From Sutcliffiella rhizosphaerae (GTDB taxonomy: Bacteria > Bacillota > Bacilli > Bacillales > Bacillaceae_I): a stretch of 64,000 bases of DNA. The stretch's first letter is position 1. Every line of letters begins with the position of its first letter. Both the position numbers and the translations under genes were made by a program. Where the stretch lies: NCBI RefSeq assembly GCF_917563925.1, contig NZ_CAKJTJ010000005.1, positions 62,001 through 126,000 on the forward strand. The letters are read 5' to 3'. Of this stretch, positions 16,513 to 24,974 are shown piece by piece. The notes below the pieces were generated by a model that saw only the letters and a program-made list of their open reading frames with translations, had not been told where the DNA came from and ran no database searches.

Positions 16513-17685
16513 ATGAAGAATTTTCAACAATCTGAACTTTTAAATTCTCTTCCGACCCAGTTTTTTGCTACACTGGTGGAAAAAGTGGGAAAGGTTGTCG
16601 CACAAGGTCATGATGTCATCAATCTTGGTCAAGGGAACCCTGATCAACCAACTCCAGAGCACATCATAAAATCCCTACAGGAAGCTGCTACTAAAGCTTC
16701 ACATCATAAATATTCTCCATTTCGGGGTCATGACTTTTTCAAAGAAGCAATAGCCACTTTTTATAAACGAGAGTATGATGTAGATGTAGATCCAAAAAGT
16801 GAAGTCGCTATACTTTTTGGAGGAAAAGCAGGGCTTGTTGAAATCCCTCAATGCCTATTAAATGAAGGTGACACTGTGTTAGTTCCTGACCCAGGTTACC
16901 CAGACTATTGGTCTGGAGTTACCTTGGCAAAGGCAAAGATGGAATATATGCCTTTAAAAGAATTATATCATTTTTTACCAAATTATAAAGACATAGATTC
17001 CACCATACTTGAAAAAGCAAAATTAATGTTTCTGAATTATCCAAATAACCCTACAGGCGCAGTTGCTACAAATTCATTTTTTCATGAAACTGTCGAGCTG
17101 GCAAACCATCACGATATTTGTGTTGTACATGATTTTGCATATGGAGGAATTGGCTTTGATGGGAAAAAGCCAATAAGCTTCCTTCAAACTGCTGGTGCAA
17201 AAGACGTTGGTATTGAAATATATACACTCTCTAAAACCTATAACATGGCAGGATGGAGAGTTGGATTTGCAGTAGGAAATAAAAGTGTAATTAAAGCAAT
17301 AAACTTGTTGCAAGACCATATGTATGTAAGCATTTTCGGTGCGATCCAAGAGGCAGCTGCAACTGCACTATTAGATTCGCAAGAGTGTGTAGAAAATTTA
17401 GTAAAATTGTATGAGGAAAGAAGAAATGTATTGGTGGAAGGACTAAGCAACATCGGTTGGGAAGTAACAGCACCAAAAGGTTCTTTCTTCGCTTGGTTGA
17501 AAGTCCCAAAAGGCTTCACATCTGAAGCGTTTGCCGATAAATTGCTCCAAGAAGCACATGTAGTAGTCGCACCTGGGATTGGTTTTGGACAGAGTGGTGA
17601 AGGCTATGTGCGAGTGGGGCTACTAACAGAAACAGAAAGATTGCAAGAAGCAGTCAGAAGAATTCGAGAGTTGAATATTTTCTAA
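16513..17685 (+). CDS. mtnE: PLP-dependent aminotransferase of methionine salvage
   Basis: This 390-residue fold-type I aminotransferase starts at an ATG behind GAAGAAGGTGG. The PLP lysine is Lys241 in LSKTYNMAGWRVGFAVGN; other class signatures are INLGQGNPDQPTP, FLNYPNNPTGAVA and GYVRVGLLTE. It transaminates 2-keto-4-methylthiobutyrate to methionine, the last step of salvage. It is the ykrV position in B. subtilis. The SAM riboswitch lies downstream, so this gene appears not to be under S-box control itself. Confidence 0.9.
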   Translation: MKNFQQSELLNSLPTQFFATLVEKVGKVVAQGHDVINLGQGNPDQPTPEHIIKSLQEAATKASHHKYSPFRGHDFFKEAIATFYKREYDVDVDPKSEVAILFGGKAGLVEIPQCLLNEGDTVLVPDPGYPDYWSGVTLAKAKMEYMPLKELYHFLPNYKDIDSTILEKAKLMFLNYPNNPTGAVATNSFFHETVELANHHDICVVHDFAYGGIGFDGKKPISFLQTAGAKDVGIEIYTLSKTYNMAGWRVGFAVGNKSVIKAINLLQDHMYVSIFGAIQEAAATALLDSQECVENLVKLYEERRNVLVEGLSNIGWEVTAPKGSFFAWLKVPKGFTSEAFADKLLQEAHVVVAPGIGFGQSGEGYVRVGLLTETERLQEAVRRIRELNIF

Positions 17686-17693
17686 CATTACTA

Positions 17694-17722
17694 TTGACAT
17701 CAATTGAAAATGATGGCATAAT
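17694..17722 (+). promoter_or_regulatory. Predicted sigma-A promoter upstream of the mtnW riboswitch
   Basis: TTGACA (17694-17699), 17-base spacer, CATAAT (17717-17722). It is about 125 bases before the aptamer, so the transcript would carry an extra unassigned leader unless a nearer promoter exists. Confidence 0.6.
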
Positions 17723-17848
17723 CTCAACTAGATTTTAATAAAAGCTGTATAAGGTAACTTTATTGCGTATGCGATTTTTACACAAAGAATAAGTATGTAG
17801 CGAAGTATGAGTTGCAACAATTTTAAAACTAAATGTAAACTAATTTAA

Positions 17849-17994
17849 TCTTATCAAGAGCAGGTGGAGGGACTAGCCCGATGAAACCCGGCAACCGACT
17901 TATTATTAAGCACGGTGCTAAATCTTGCAGCAGTAGGCTGATAGATAAGAGGATGTTATTAATACTAACCTCTTCTTAGCCGAAGAGGTTTTTT
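17849..17994 (+). promoter_or_regulatory. SAM-I (S-box) riboswitch controlling mtnWXBD
   Basis: CTTATCAAGAGCAGGTGGAG, then GCCCGATGAAACCCGGCAAC, CACGGTGCTAAATCTTGCAG and the closing GATAAGAGG define the aptamer (to about 17952). The terminator AACCTCTTC...GAAGAGGTTTTTT is at 17968-17994. Confidence 0.96.
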
Positions 17995-18100
17995 GTGTGG
18001 TAATTTTCGCAAGAGTTTCTAAATTTCGCAGAATCAAGATCGCGTAGAAGCAAAGTATCTATTAATCATCGTGAAAGACTAGATAGAAAGGGTGCACATA

Positions 18101-19345
18101 ATGGCAGAGGTATTGGCAACATATTTAGTGCATGATAAAAAAGGCAATCTTGAAAAAAAGGCAGAGGCTATTGCACTTGGTCTTACTGTTGGTTCATGGA
18201 CGGATTTACCACAACTCGAAAAAGAACAATTAAAAAAACATAAAGGCAGAGTGGTACGAGTTGAAGAATTCTCTGCAAGTGCAAGAGTGGATAGCTACTT
18301 AGAACATAAAGTAACGAGAGGTCTCATACAGATAGCATATCCTGCTTTGAATTTTTCAAATGATTTTCCAGCAATCTTAACGACTGTATTTGGAAAATTG
18401 TCACTAGATGGAGAAATCAAACTTCTGGATTTAACGTTCGATGAACAACTGAAAAAGCACTACCCTGGGCCGAAATTTGGGATTGAAGGGCTCAGAAAAT
18501 TGACAGGTGTTTATGACCGACCATTTGTAATGAGTATTTTCAAGGGAATAATTGGTAAGGATTTAACATACTTGTCCGATCAATTAAAAGAGCAAGCAAG
18601 AGGGACAGTCGATTTTATTAAGGATGATGAAATTCTTTTTGAAAACGAACTAACACCTTTCGCAAAAAGAATTACTGAAGGTAAGAGGGTTTTAGAGGAA
18701 GTTTATGAAGAAACAGGTCATCGTGCAAGGTATGCGGTAAATCTGACTGGCCGTACTTTAGAATTAAAGGAAAAAGCTAAGCGAGCGGTAGACTTAGGAG
18801 CAGATGCATTATTATTTAATGCATTTGCCTATGGACTTGATACTCTACAAAGTTTAGCGGAAGATAATGACATAATGGTACCTATCATGGCTCATCCTGC
18901 AGTAAGTGGTGCCACAACACCTTCTGAATTTTATGGTATATCCAATGAACTTCTTCTAGGTAAACTACTTCGTTATGCAGGTGCAGATTTCTCGCTTTTT
19001 CCTTCCCCTTATGGAAGTGTCGCAATAGCAAAAGAACAGGCATTAGGAATTAGAGATGCTCTTACGGTTAATGACTCACATATCAAAAAGACTATTCCAG
19101 TTCCATCTGCAGGTATTTATCCTGGACTAGTTCCACTTTTGTATCAGGATTTTGGAAATGATGCCATTATCAATGCAGGTGGTGGGGTGCATGGTCATCA
19201 GTTCGGCCCTGCAGCTGGAGGAAAAGCATTCCGTCAGGCAGTTGATGCGGTACTTGCTGGCGAAACATTGGAAAATTACGGAGAAACTCATGAGGAATTA
19301 AAGGTAGCCCTTAAGCAATGGGGAAGCGTAGAGGTCGCAAAATGA
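18101..19345 (+). CDS. mtnW: 2,3-diketo-5-methylthiopentyl-1-phosphate enolase (RuBisCO-like protein)
   Basis: The protein has 414 residues from the ATG at 18101, the usual length; the GTG at 18092 lies too close to the ribosome site GAAAGGGTG. It is a type IV RuBisCO. The position of the carbamylated lysine is seen as Lys174 in [13 protein letters not shown], and the phosphate-binding C-terminal loop reads [18 protein letters not shown]. It tautomerises the diketo phosphate to the enol form that MtnX dephosphorylates. The stop overlaps the mtnX start (ATGA). Confidence 0.96.
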   Translation: MAEVLATYLVHDKKGNLEKKAEAIALGLTVGSWTDLPQLEKEQLKKHKGRVVRVEEFSASARVDSYLEHKVTRGLIQIAYPALNFSNDFPAILTTVFGKLSLDGEIKLLDLTFDEQLKKHYPGPKFGIEGLRKLTGVYDRPFVMSIFKGIIGKDLTYLSDQLKEQARGTVDFIKDDEILFENELTPFAKRITEGKRVLEEVYEETGHRARYAVNLTGRTLELKEKAKRAVDLGADALLFNAFAYGLDTLQSLAEDNDIMVPIMAHPAVSGATTPSEFYGISNELLLGKLLRYAGADFSLFPSPYGSVAIAKEQALGIRDALTVNDSHIKKTIPVPSAGIYPGLVPLLYQDFGNDAIINAGGGVHGHQFGPAAGGKAFRQAVDAVLAGETLENYGETHEELKVALKQWGSVEVAK

Positions 19346-20001
19346 GTGGGCGAATGATTTTTTGTGATTTCGATGGAACCATTACAAATAGTGATAATAT
19401 TATCGCTATTATGAAAAAATATGCCCCAAAAGAGTGGGATGATATAAAAGACAAAGTTTTAGCACAAGAGATATCAATTAAGGAAGGCGTCGGCAAAATG
19501 TTTGCGCTACTGCCTTCATCTCAAAGAGAAGAAATAACAAATTTTATCGTTAATCATGCAGAAATTAGAAAAGGCTTTAAAGAGTTTGTAGCGTATACAA
19601 AGCAAGAACAAATACCTTTGTATATTGTTTCAGGTGGAATTGACTTTTTTGTCTATCCAATTCTTGAAAAATATATTGAAAAGAAAAATATTTACTGTAA
19701 CGTTTCAGACTTCTCAAGTAAAACAATTTCCATTCTATGGCCACATGCTTGTGACCAGCACTGTGATAACGATTGTGGTTGTTGTAAACCAACTATCATC
19801 CGCAATCTAGCAGATTCCAAAACACATAAAATTGTCATTGGAGATTCCATTACAGACTTAGAAGCAGCAAAATTAGCTGATCAAGTAATAGCAAGGGATT
19901 ATTTAATGGAAAAGTGTGAAGAACACTCTATATCCTTTGCTCCGTTTGAGACATTTTATGACGTGATAGAGATATTAAAAAAGAAGGTGGTGACAGTATG
20001 A
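19342..20001 (+). CDS. mtnX: 2-hydroxy-3-keto-5-methylthiopentenyl-1-phosphate phosphatase
   Basis: This is a 219-residue HAD-superfamily phosphatase. The ATG at 19342 overlaps the mtnW stop by 4 bases. The nucleophile motif FCDFDGTIT, the second motif IVSGGIDFF and the fourth motif [16 protein letters not shown] are all present, with a Cys-rich insertion ([16 protein letters not shown]) that is also found in MtnX proteins. It removes phosphate to give the acireductone used by MtnD. It is translationally coupled at both ends. Confidence 0.94.
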   Translation: MSGRMIFCDFDGTITNSDNIIAIMKKYAPKEWDDIKDKVLAQEISIKEGVGKMFALLPSSQREEITNFIVNHAEIRKGFKEFVAYTKQEQIPLYIVSGGIDFFVYPILEKYIEKKNIYCNVSDFSSKTISILWPHACDQHCDNDCGCCKPTIIRNLADSKTHKIVIGDSITDLEAAKLADQVIARDYLMEKCEEHSISFAPFETFYDVIEILKKKVVTV

Positions 20002-20642
20002 GTCAATTGCTTAAAAGGTGGAATGAACTTGCAGAAGTAAAAGAGGAGTTAGCAAACAGAGATTGGTTTTTTGGAACAAGTGGAAATCTTTCTATTAAAG
20101 TCTCAAATGAGCCGTTACATTTCTTAGTATCTTCTAGTGGAAAGGATAAGCGCAAAAAAACAAATGAAGATTTCTTACTTGTTGATAAAAATGGAAAACA
20201 AGTGGAATCTACTTCATTAAAACCTTCTGCAGAAACGCTGCTTCACCAACAAGTTTACAATAAAACAAATGCAGGGTGTTCGTTACATATTCATACTGTT
20301 GATAATAATGTCATTTCTGAACTTTATGGTGATGCTGGAGAAATCGTTTTTAAAAGTCAGGAGATTATTAAAGCCTTCGGGATATGGGAAGAAGATGCAG
20401 AAATAAAGATTCCGATCATCTATAATTTTGCAGATATACCTTCTCTTGCTAATGAATTTTCCCATTATGTAAAAGAAGACACTGGGGCCGTTTTAATTAG
20501 AAATCACGGAATAACGGTATGGGGAAAAACAGCTTTTGATGCTAAGAAACATTTAGAGGCATGGGAGTTTTTATTTTCGTATCATTTAAAGTTACTAAGT
20601 GTAAAAAATGTACTTCGAACTCAAGCTGAAATATCAATTTAA
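19998..20642 (+). CDS. mtnB: Methylthioribulose-1-phosphate dehydratase
   Basis: This 214-residue protein of the class II aldolase/AraD fold starts at an ATG overlapping the mtnX stop. Motifs are the phosphate-binding [11 protein letters not shown], the zinc ligands in [10 protein letters not shown] and the third zinc histidine in RNHGITVWG. It dehydrates methylthioribulose-1-phosphate to the diketo phosphate used by MtnW. The gene order W-X-B-D follows B. subtilis, although B acts before W in the pathway. Confidence 0.95.
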   Translation: MSQLLKRWNELAEVKEELANRDWFFGTSGNLSIKVSNEPLHFLVSSSGKDKRKKTNEDFLLVDKNGKQVESTSLKPSAETLLHQQVYNKTNAGCSLHIHTVDNNVISELYGDAGEIVFKSQEIIKAFGIWEEDAEIKIPIIYNFADIPSLANEFSHYVKEDTGAVLIRNHGITVWGKTAFDAKKHLEAWEFLFSYHLKLLSVKNVLRTQAEISI

Positions 20643-20661
20643 TGAATGAGGAGGAAATATG

Positions 20662-21195
20662 ATGGCAGAAATCAGATTACACGAAACAGATGAAAGAATA
20701 AGTGGGAAAAAGCAGGTCGAGGAGTTTTTAAACAGAAATGAAGTTATTTATGAGAACTGGGATATTGCTAAATTACCTTCACATCTCACAGAAAATTATG
20801 CATTAACAGATGAAAATAAAACTGAAATTCTAGAGGTTTTCAAAGAAGAAATTGCTGCAATTTCTTTAAAAAGAGGCTACAAGGCTCAGGACGTTATCTC
20901 CTTATCAGAAACAACACCGAATCTAGAGCAGCTCCTACAAAATTTCAATAAGGAGCACCATCACACAGATGATGAAGTTCGCTTCATTGTAAGTGGCCAC
21001 GGTATTTTTGTCATTCAAGGAAAAGATGGTTCCTTTTTTGATGTAGAACTTGAACCTGGTGATCTTATATCGGTTCCCCCAAATGTAAGGCATTACTTTA
21101 CTTTGATGTCTGACCGTAAAGTGGTTGCTGTCCGAATCTTTGTGACAACAGAAGGCTGGGTGCCAATTTACGATAAAGAAGAAGTGAATAACTAA
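20662..21195 (+). CDS. mtnD: Acireductone dioxygenase
   Basis: The protein has 177 residues from the second of two adjacent ATGs (20659 and 20662); GAGGAGG fits the second better and the family begins MAxIRxH. It is a small cupin metalloenzyme: ligands lie in EHHHTDDEVRFIVSGHG (two His and Glu) and in NVRHYFTL (third His). With iron it gives formate and the keto acid precursor of methionine; with nickel it runs an off-pathway reaction that releases CO. It is the last gene of the operon, followed by a terminator hairpin that is interrupted or duplicated by a repeat. Confidence 0.96.
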   Translation: MAEIRLHETDERISGKKQVEEFLNRNEVIYENWDIAKLPSHLTENYALTDENKTEILEVFKEEIAAISLKRGYKAQDVISLSETTPNLEQLLQNFNKEHHHTDDEVRFIVSGHGIFVIQGKDGSFFDVELEPGDLISVPPNVRHYFTLMSDRKVVAVRIFVTTEGWVPIYDKEEVNN

Positions 21196-21200
21196 TAAAA

Positions 21201-21228
21201 AGGTGATTTTCTTAAATGGAAATCACCT
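21201..21228 (+). terminator. Terminator hairpin of mtnD, first copy (lacks T-run)
   Basis: AGGTGATTTTC, TTAAAT loop, GGAAATCACCT. It is followed by CAGTGTG rather than T residues, so it is probably no longer efficient. It is identical but for one base to 21446-21473. Confidence 0.6.
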
Positions 21229-21445
21229 CAGTGTGAAGACAAAGGTACTTTTTCTTAAAGTTAATGCAATTCCCATGTTGATCGTAGTGAAAGACGCGAA
21301 GACTCCTGCGGGAGGAAGGGACATGGGAAACCCCACAGGACGCAGTCCGAGGAGGTTCCCGGACCGCCCGCGGAAAGCGAAGCGTCTGTAACGAAGATCA
21401 ACAGTTCAATGCAAAGACTAAAAAAATGGGTTTGTCAACAGTCTG
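21229..21445. repeat. GC-rich structured intergenic repeat, copy 2
   Basis: Homologous to 11335-11532 through its length, including CTCCTGCGGGAGGAAGGGAC, the centre GGTTCCCGGACCGCCCGCGG and the 3' end GTTTGTCAACAGTCTG. The ends CAGTGTGAAGAC and the reverse complement of GTCAACAGTCTG match at 8 of 12 positions. It is bracketed by two copies of a 28-base terminator hairpin, which is what an insertion with target duplication would leave. No coding capacity is seen. Confidence 0.85.
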
Positions 21446-21478
21446 AGGTGATTTCCTTAAATGGAAATCACCTTTTTA
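21446..21478 (+). terminator. Terminator hairpin of mtnD, second copy (intact)
   Basis: AGGTGATTTCC, TTAAAT, GGAAATCACCT then TTTTTA. This copy keeps the T-run and should end mtnWXBD transcripts that read through the repeat. Confidence 0.85.
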
Positions 21479-21558
21479 TGTTAATCAACCATGACTACAA
21501 AATGGAAGTTGAGGGAATATAATGATAGTCAATTAAAGACACGTAGGGAGGGAATGGA

Positions 21559-22896
21559 ATGGACCAAGTCGTCATTATAGGTGGAGTAGCAGGAGGGATG
21601 AGTGCTGCAGCCAAACTTAGAAGACTGGATAAAAAGGTCAAAATTTTAGTTTTTGAGAAAGATTCGTATATATCTTACGGTGCATGTGGTCTTCCTTACT
21701 ACATAGCTGGAGTAACAAAATCTCACCAAGATTTACTTGCAAGAACAAAAGAAGACTTTGAAAAAAGTAACATCCATGTGCATATTCACCATGATGTCAC
21801 TAGGATAGATCCCAATCAAAAAATTATATATGTAACGGACCTTCAAACTGGACATCAGAAAACGGTCAAGTATGATAAATTGTTAATTGCAACAGGAGCA
21901 AAACCGATAATTCCCCCATTTGTACCAAAAGAAGTAAAAAATGTTCATACCTTAAAGTCAATGGATGACGGGATAAACATGAGAGAATTCTTTCAAGATG
22001 AGGAAATAAAAAAAGTAGGAATTATAGGTGCAGGATATATCGGTATGGAATTGGTAGAGTCTATGATAGCTTTAAAAAAGGAAGTTTGTGTAATTGAGCT
22101 CCAGGATCAGATTCTACCCAATTATGATAAGGATATGGTAGATGTATTAGCAGATTCTCTAAATGACAGAGTTACAATTAGCACAGGGGAAAAAGTAAAA
22201 GAGCTAAGAGTCCAAGATAAATCAGTAACACATATCATTACAGATCGAACTAGTTATGATGTAGATGCTGTGATTGTAAATATAGGAAATAAACCGAATA
22301 CAGAATTTATCAAAGAATTAGGAATAAACATGCTAGATAATGGAGCAATTATTGTTAACTCACAACAGCAAACGAGCATTGCTGATATTTATGCTGCAGG
22401 AGATTGCGCGACAAGTCATCATTTAATTTTGAATAAGCAAGTCAATATAGCACTAGGAACAACTGCAAATAAACATGGTCGCATTGCTGCTTCAAATATG
22501 GCTGGAATTTCAACGAATTTTCCGGGAATTGTAGGTACAAATGTCGTTAAAGTGCTAGATTGGACTGTGGGTATGACTGGAATTACAGAAAAACAGGCAA
22601 AAGAAGAAAACGTAGAATATGACACAGTAGTGGTAAAAACGAATAATCACGCTGCCCACTACCCTGAAACAGAAAAAATTGTCATCAAGCTTGTGTATGA
22701 AAAGAATTCCAAAATTCTATTAGGTGCTCAAATGCTGAGCAAGGATGATTCGATTGCAAAACGTCTCGATGTGTTTGTGGTGGCGATAACAAATAAAATG
22801 ACAACAACCCAAATTGGAATGCTTGACCTAAGTTATGCACCTCCCTATGCAACTGTTTGGGATGCAGTACAAATAGCAGCAAATGCAGCTAAATAA
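21559..22896 (+). CDS. CoA-disulfide reductase / FAD-dependent NAD(P)H oxidoreductase
   Basis: This 445-residue flavoprotein of the pyridine nucleotide-disulfide reductase family has a single active-site cysteine. The FAD-binding motif is VIIGGVAGGMSAAAKLRR at residues 5-22, the catalytic Cys43 lies in SYGACGLPYYIAG, and the NAD(P)H Rossmann motif is VGIIGAGYIGMELVE. A second FAD segment IYAAGDCATSHH is followed by the dimerisation domain. The SYGACGLPYY context separates CoA-disulfide reductases from glutathione reductases. It would keep coenzyme A or related thiols reduced in an organism without glutathione. The ATG at 21559 follows GTAGGGAGGG; it is a single-gene unit. Confidence 0.85.
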   Translation: MDQVVIIGGVAGGMSAAAKLRRLDKKVKILVFEKDSYISYGACGLPYYIAGVTKSHQDLLARTKEDFEKSNIHVHIHHDVTRIDPNQKIIYVTDLQTGHQKTVKYDKLLIATGAKPIIPPFVPKEVKNVHTLKSMDDGINMREFFQDEEIKKVGIIGAGYIGMELVESMIALKKEVCVIELQDQILPNYDKDMVDVLADSLNDRVTISTGEKVKELRVQDKSVTHIITDRTSYDVDAVIVNIGNKPNTEFIKELGINMLDNGAIIVNSQQQTSIADIYAAGDCATSHHLILNKQVNIALGTTANKHGRIAASNMAGISTNFPGIVGTNVVKVLDWTVGMTGITEKQAKEENVEYDTVVVKTNNHAAHYPETEKIVIKLVYEKNSKILLGAQMLSKDDSIAKRLDVFVVAITNKMTTTQIGMLDLSYAPPYATVWDAVQIAANAAK

Positions 22897-23006
22897 TAAT
22901 TTATTGCAATATTATGAATTTTCTTTATCCGGTAAAACAGTTATACTAATGGTATGGTAGTTCTACTACAAAAAAAGAGAGTAGTTAACGAAGGAGTGGG
23001 ATATGC

Positions 23007-23645
23007 ATGAAGGTGCGTTATAATTTTGTTGATAAAAAGGATGTACAGTATTGTGAACCAAGTTACACCGTAAAGCAAGCATATGAAAAAATAAAAGATT
23101 CAGGTTATCGTTGTATTCCAGTCTTGTCTAACGACGGGCGGAATTTTATTGGATTAGTATATAAAGTTCATTTACTTGATCATCTGTACGAAGGAAAAGG
23201 TAGCGAAGAAGATCCCGTTGAAGTATTGATTCAAAACGAGGATGCTTTCATATTTGAGGAAGAGTCATTTTTCAAAGCCTTTTTTACAATTAAACGATTA
23301 CCTTTTATAGCTGTGATAAATGATGAAAATGAGTTTTTAGGGATATTAACACATGCAAATGTAATGGATGTATTAGCAGATTCATTCGGTATGACAACTG
23401 GTGGTTATACGTTGACAATTGCCACAATTGAGCACAAAGGTGCGATTAAGGATTTAGTTTCCATGTTAAAAGATATCAATATTGATGGAATGCTGACACT
23501 TGATAATGGAGAGAAATATTTGAGGCGTATTATTGTGAATCTTCCTGCTGAACTATCGAAAGAGAAATTAGATAAACTTGTAAAAAAGCTTGGAGAAAAA
23601 GAATTCCGAGTTACACATGTCGATCAAATAGATGTAGAAAAATAA
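23007..23645 (+). CDS. Two-CBS-domain protein with C-terminal ACT-like domain (CbpA-like)
   Basis: The protein has 212 residues. Two CBS motifs span about residues 7-130 (YRCIPVLSNDGRNFIGLVYK and LPFIAVINDENEFLGILTH), and an ACT-like fold fills residues ~140-205 (GYTLTIATIEHKGAIKDLV). The architecture and size match the CbpA proteins that bind cyclic di-AMP in Listeria and Bacillus relatives, from memory of the family. It has its own ribosome site (GAAGGAGTGG) and no operon partner. The ligand is inferred from family similarity; adenine nucleotides are an alternative for CBS modules. Confidence 0.7.
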   Translation: MKVRYNFVDKKDVQYCEPSYTVKQAYEKIKDSGYRCIPVLSNDGRNFIGLVYKVHLLDHLYEGKGSEEDPVEVLIQNEDAFIFEEESFFKAFFTIKRLPFIAVINDENEFLGILTHANVMDVLADSFGMTTGGYTLTIATIEHKGAIKDLVSMLKDINIDGMLTLDNGEKYLRRIIVNLPAELSKEKLDKLVKKLGEKEFRVTHVDQIDVEK

Positions 23646-23712
23646 TAAACTGTGTAAGGAAAAATTGTTCTTTCAACAAAAAAGGGGCAGACTCCTTTAG
23701 AAACAGCTGTTA

Positions 23713-23750
23713 TCTTGAGCCTCCATTAATTTCACTAGGGAGGCTCAAGA
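23713..23750. other. Perfect 12-bp stem hairpin between convergent genes
   Basis: TCTTGAGCCTCC (23713-23724) and GGAGGCTCAAGA (23739-23750) around a 14-base loop. There is no T-run on either strand, so it is not a standard terminator, although it sits exactly where the two genes converge. Confidence 0.5.
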
Positions 23751-23764
23751 CAAATGGAAAAAAA

Positions 23765-24538
23765 TTAGTTATTAGGCAACAATTCTTTTTCAATCAATAA
23801 ATTTGATAAAGTCACTATTTCAGCACGCTTTTGAAGTATAGGGATATATTCCTTTAAAACGTTAGCGGTTTTATCTCCTGCAATTCCAACATGACCAATG
23901 GCAATAATAGAGTCATCCACTTCCGTTTTTTTTATAAGTTGGTTAGTTTGTTTCACAATATGATTGGTTGTCATTATTTCATCGAAAAACAACTCATTTT
24001 CTAAATAAGGGACACCTAATTCGGCAGCAGTTTCGGAGACAACACTTTTATGTGAAGTCTTGCTGTCTAGAAAATAGAGGTTCCGTTCTTTACAGACTCC
24101 AAGGATAATCCTCATTATATGTTTATTGGCTGTTATTTTTGAACCCATATGGTTGTTAATTCCTACTGCAAATGGGACGGAATCAATAGCCTCGTTTACT
24201 CTTTTATATATTTCCTCATCGGTTAGTGTTGAAGTAATGGCACCAGGTCCTAGCCAACTACTCTTTCCTTTAAGGGGTTCCATTGGTAAATGGAGAATAA
24301 CCTCATGTCCCAGTTTATGAGCCAATTCAGCGTCATTTTTTGTACTTGGCAGAAAAGGCATCACAGCAACTGTCAAATTTACGGGAAGATACAGTATTTC
24401 TTCAGTCCCTTTCATGTTATTACCAAGATCATCAATGACAATGGCCACTTTATTATTGATTTGTTTTTCGGCATGGGTAGCTTGTACAGGGAAATTAAAA
24501 ATGGAAATACAAGCAAGACAACAAAAAATAAATCTCAA
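23765..24538 (-). CDS. Divergent polysaccharide deacetylase family protein, exported
   Basis: The likely start is the minus-strand TTG at 24538, five bases after GGGAGGTG, giving 257 residues with a signal peptide (LRFIFCCLACISIFNFPVQA). The mature part begins with the motif VAIVIDDLGNN, continues VAVMPFLPSTKN, VILHLPMEP, GINNHMGSKIT and IAIGHVGIAGDKT, all typical of the YibQ/DUF610-like divergent deacetylase family. These share the NodB-like barrel; the substrate is unknown but is probably a cell-wall or surface polysaccharide. A Spo0A-box-like sequence lies 29 bases upstream of the start. Confidence 0.8.
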   Translation of the reverse strand: MRFIFCCLACISIFNFPVQATHAEKQINNKVAIVIDDLGNNMKGTEEILYLPVNLTVAVMPFLPSTKNDAELAHKLGHEVILHLPMEPLKGKSSWLGPGAITSTLTDEEIYKRVNEAIDSVPFAVGINNHMGSKITANKHIMRIILGVCKERNLYFLDSKTSHKSVVSETAAELGVPYLENELFFDEIMTTNHIVKQTNQLIKKTEVDDSIIAIGHVGIAGDKTANVLKEYIPILQKRAEIVTLSNLLIEKELLPNN

Positions 24539-24566
24539 TAGTACACCTCCCGCTCTAATTTTTGTA

Positions 24567-24574
24567 TTCGACAA
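24567..24574 (-). promoter_or_regulatory. Possible Spo0A box
   Basis: TTGTCGAA on the minus strand matches the 0A-box core TGTCGAA. It is in the short divergent region between the deacetylase gene and the spo0E-like gene. One 8-base match alone is weak. Confidence 0.3.
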
Positions 24575-24740
24575 TTTCTGCTACGCTTTTTTTATCTCTA
24601 GAATCTTGCCCCTATTTTTTACATAAACATGAATATTAATTCTATGAAAAAAATGTCTAACTTTGCGATTCTATTTACAATTATAGAAAATATTGTAATA
24701 ATTCAAAGTGGACATTATCAGATTAAAGGGGCGAATAACG

Positions 24741-24974
24741 TTGTCATATGAGGGATACGTAGATCATCTACTATTATTAATTAAAGAGAAAAGAGATACG
24801 ATGATAGTGGTTGCCAACAAGACAGGCTATATTAGTGAACAAACTATAAAGTGTAGTCAAGACTTGGACAAGCTAATTTATCAATATCAGGAACTCACTT
24901 ATGAAAGTAATCGAGAAATGACAAAAAACCGCTCACAAAGAACGGCTAAAATATTTGAATCAACAAAATCATAA
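24741..24974 (+). CDS. spo0E: Spo0E-family aspartyl-phosphate phosphatase
   Basis: The protein has 77 residues from the TTG at 24741 (AAAGGGG 8 bases upstream); an in-frame ATG at 24708 has no ribosome site. The family signature SQDLDKLIYQYQ (form SxxLDxLIxxY) is at residues ~48-59 and lies in a predicted helical hairpin. Spo0E proteins dephosphorylate Spo0A-P and delay sporulation. Its position after the mtn cluster resembles B. subtilis spo0E, but paralogs exist, so the symbol is tentative. The last 29 bases overlap the convergent ZIP transporter gene. Confidence 0.75.
   Translation: MSYEGYVDHLLLLIKEKRDTMIVVANKTGYISEQTIKCSQDLDKLIYQYQELTYESNREMTKNRSQRTAKIFESTKS

Noticed and set aside
16414-16530. 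N-terminal extension of mtnU with a hydrophobic stretch resembling a signal peptide
   Set aside because: The extension covers the mtnE start region and the mtnU ribosome site GGAGGG; family proteins start near residue Asn-Trp-Lys.
21229-21445. Repeat as an insertion sequence
   Set aside because: No transposase or long terminal inverted repeat of IS type; only an imperfect whole-element hairpin is seen.
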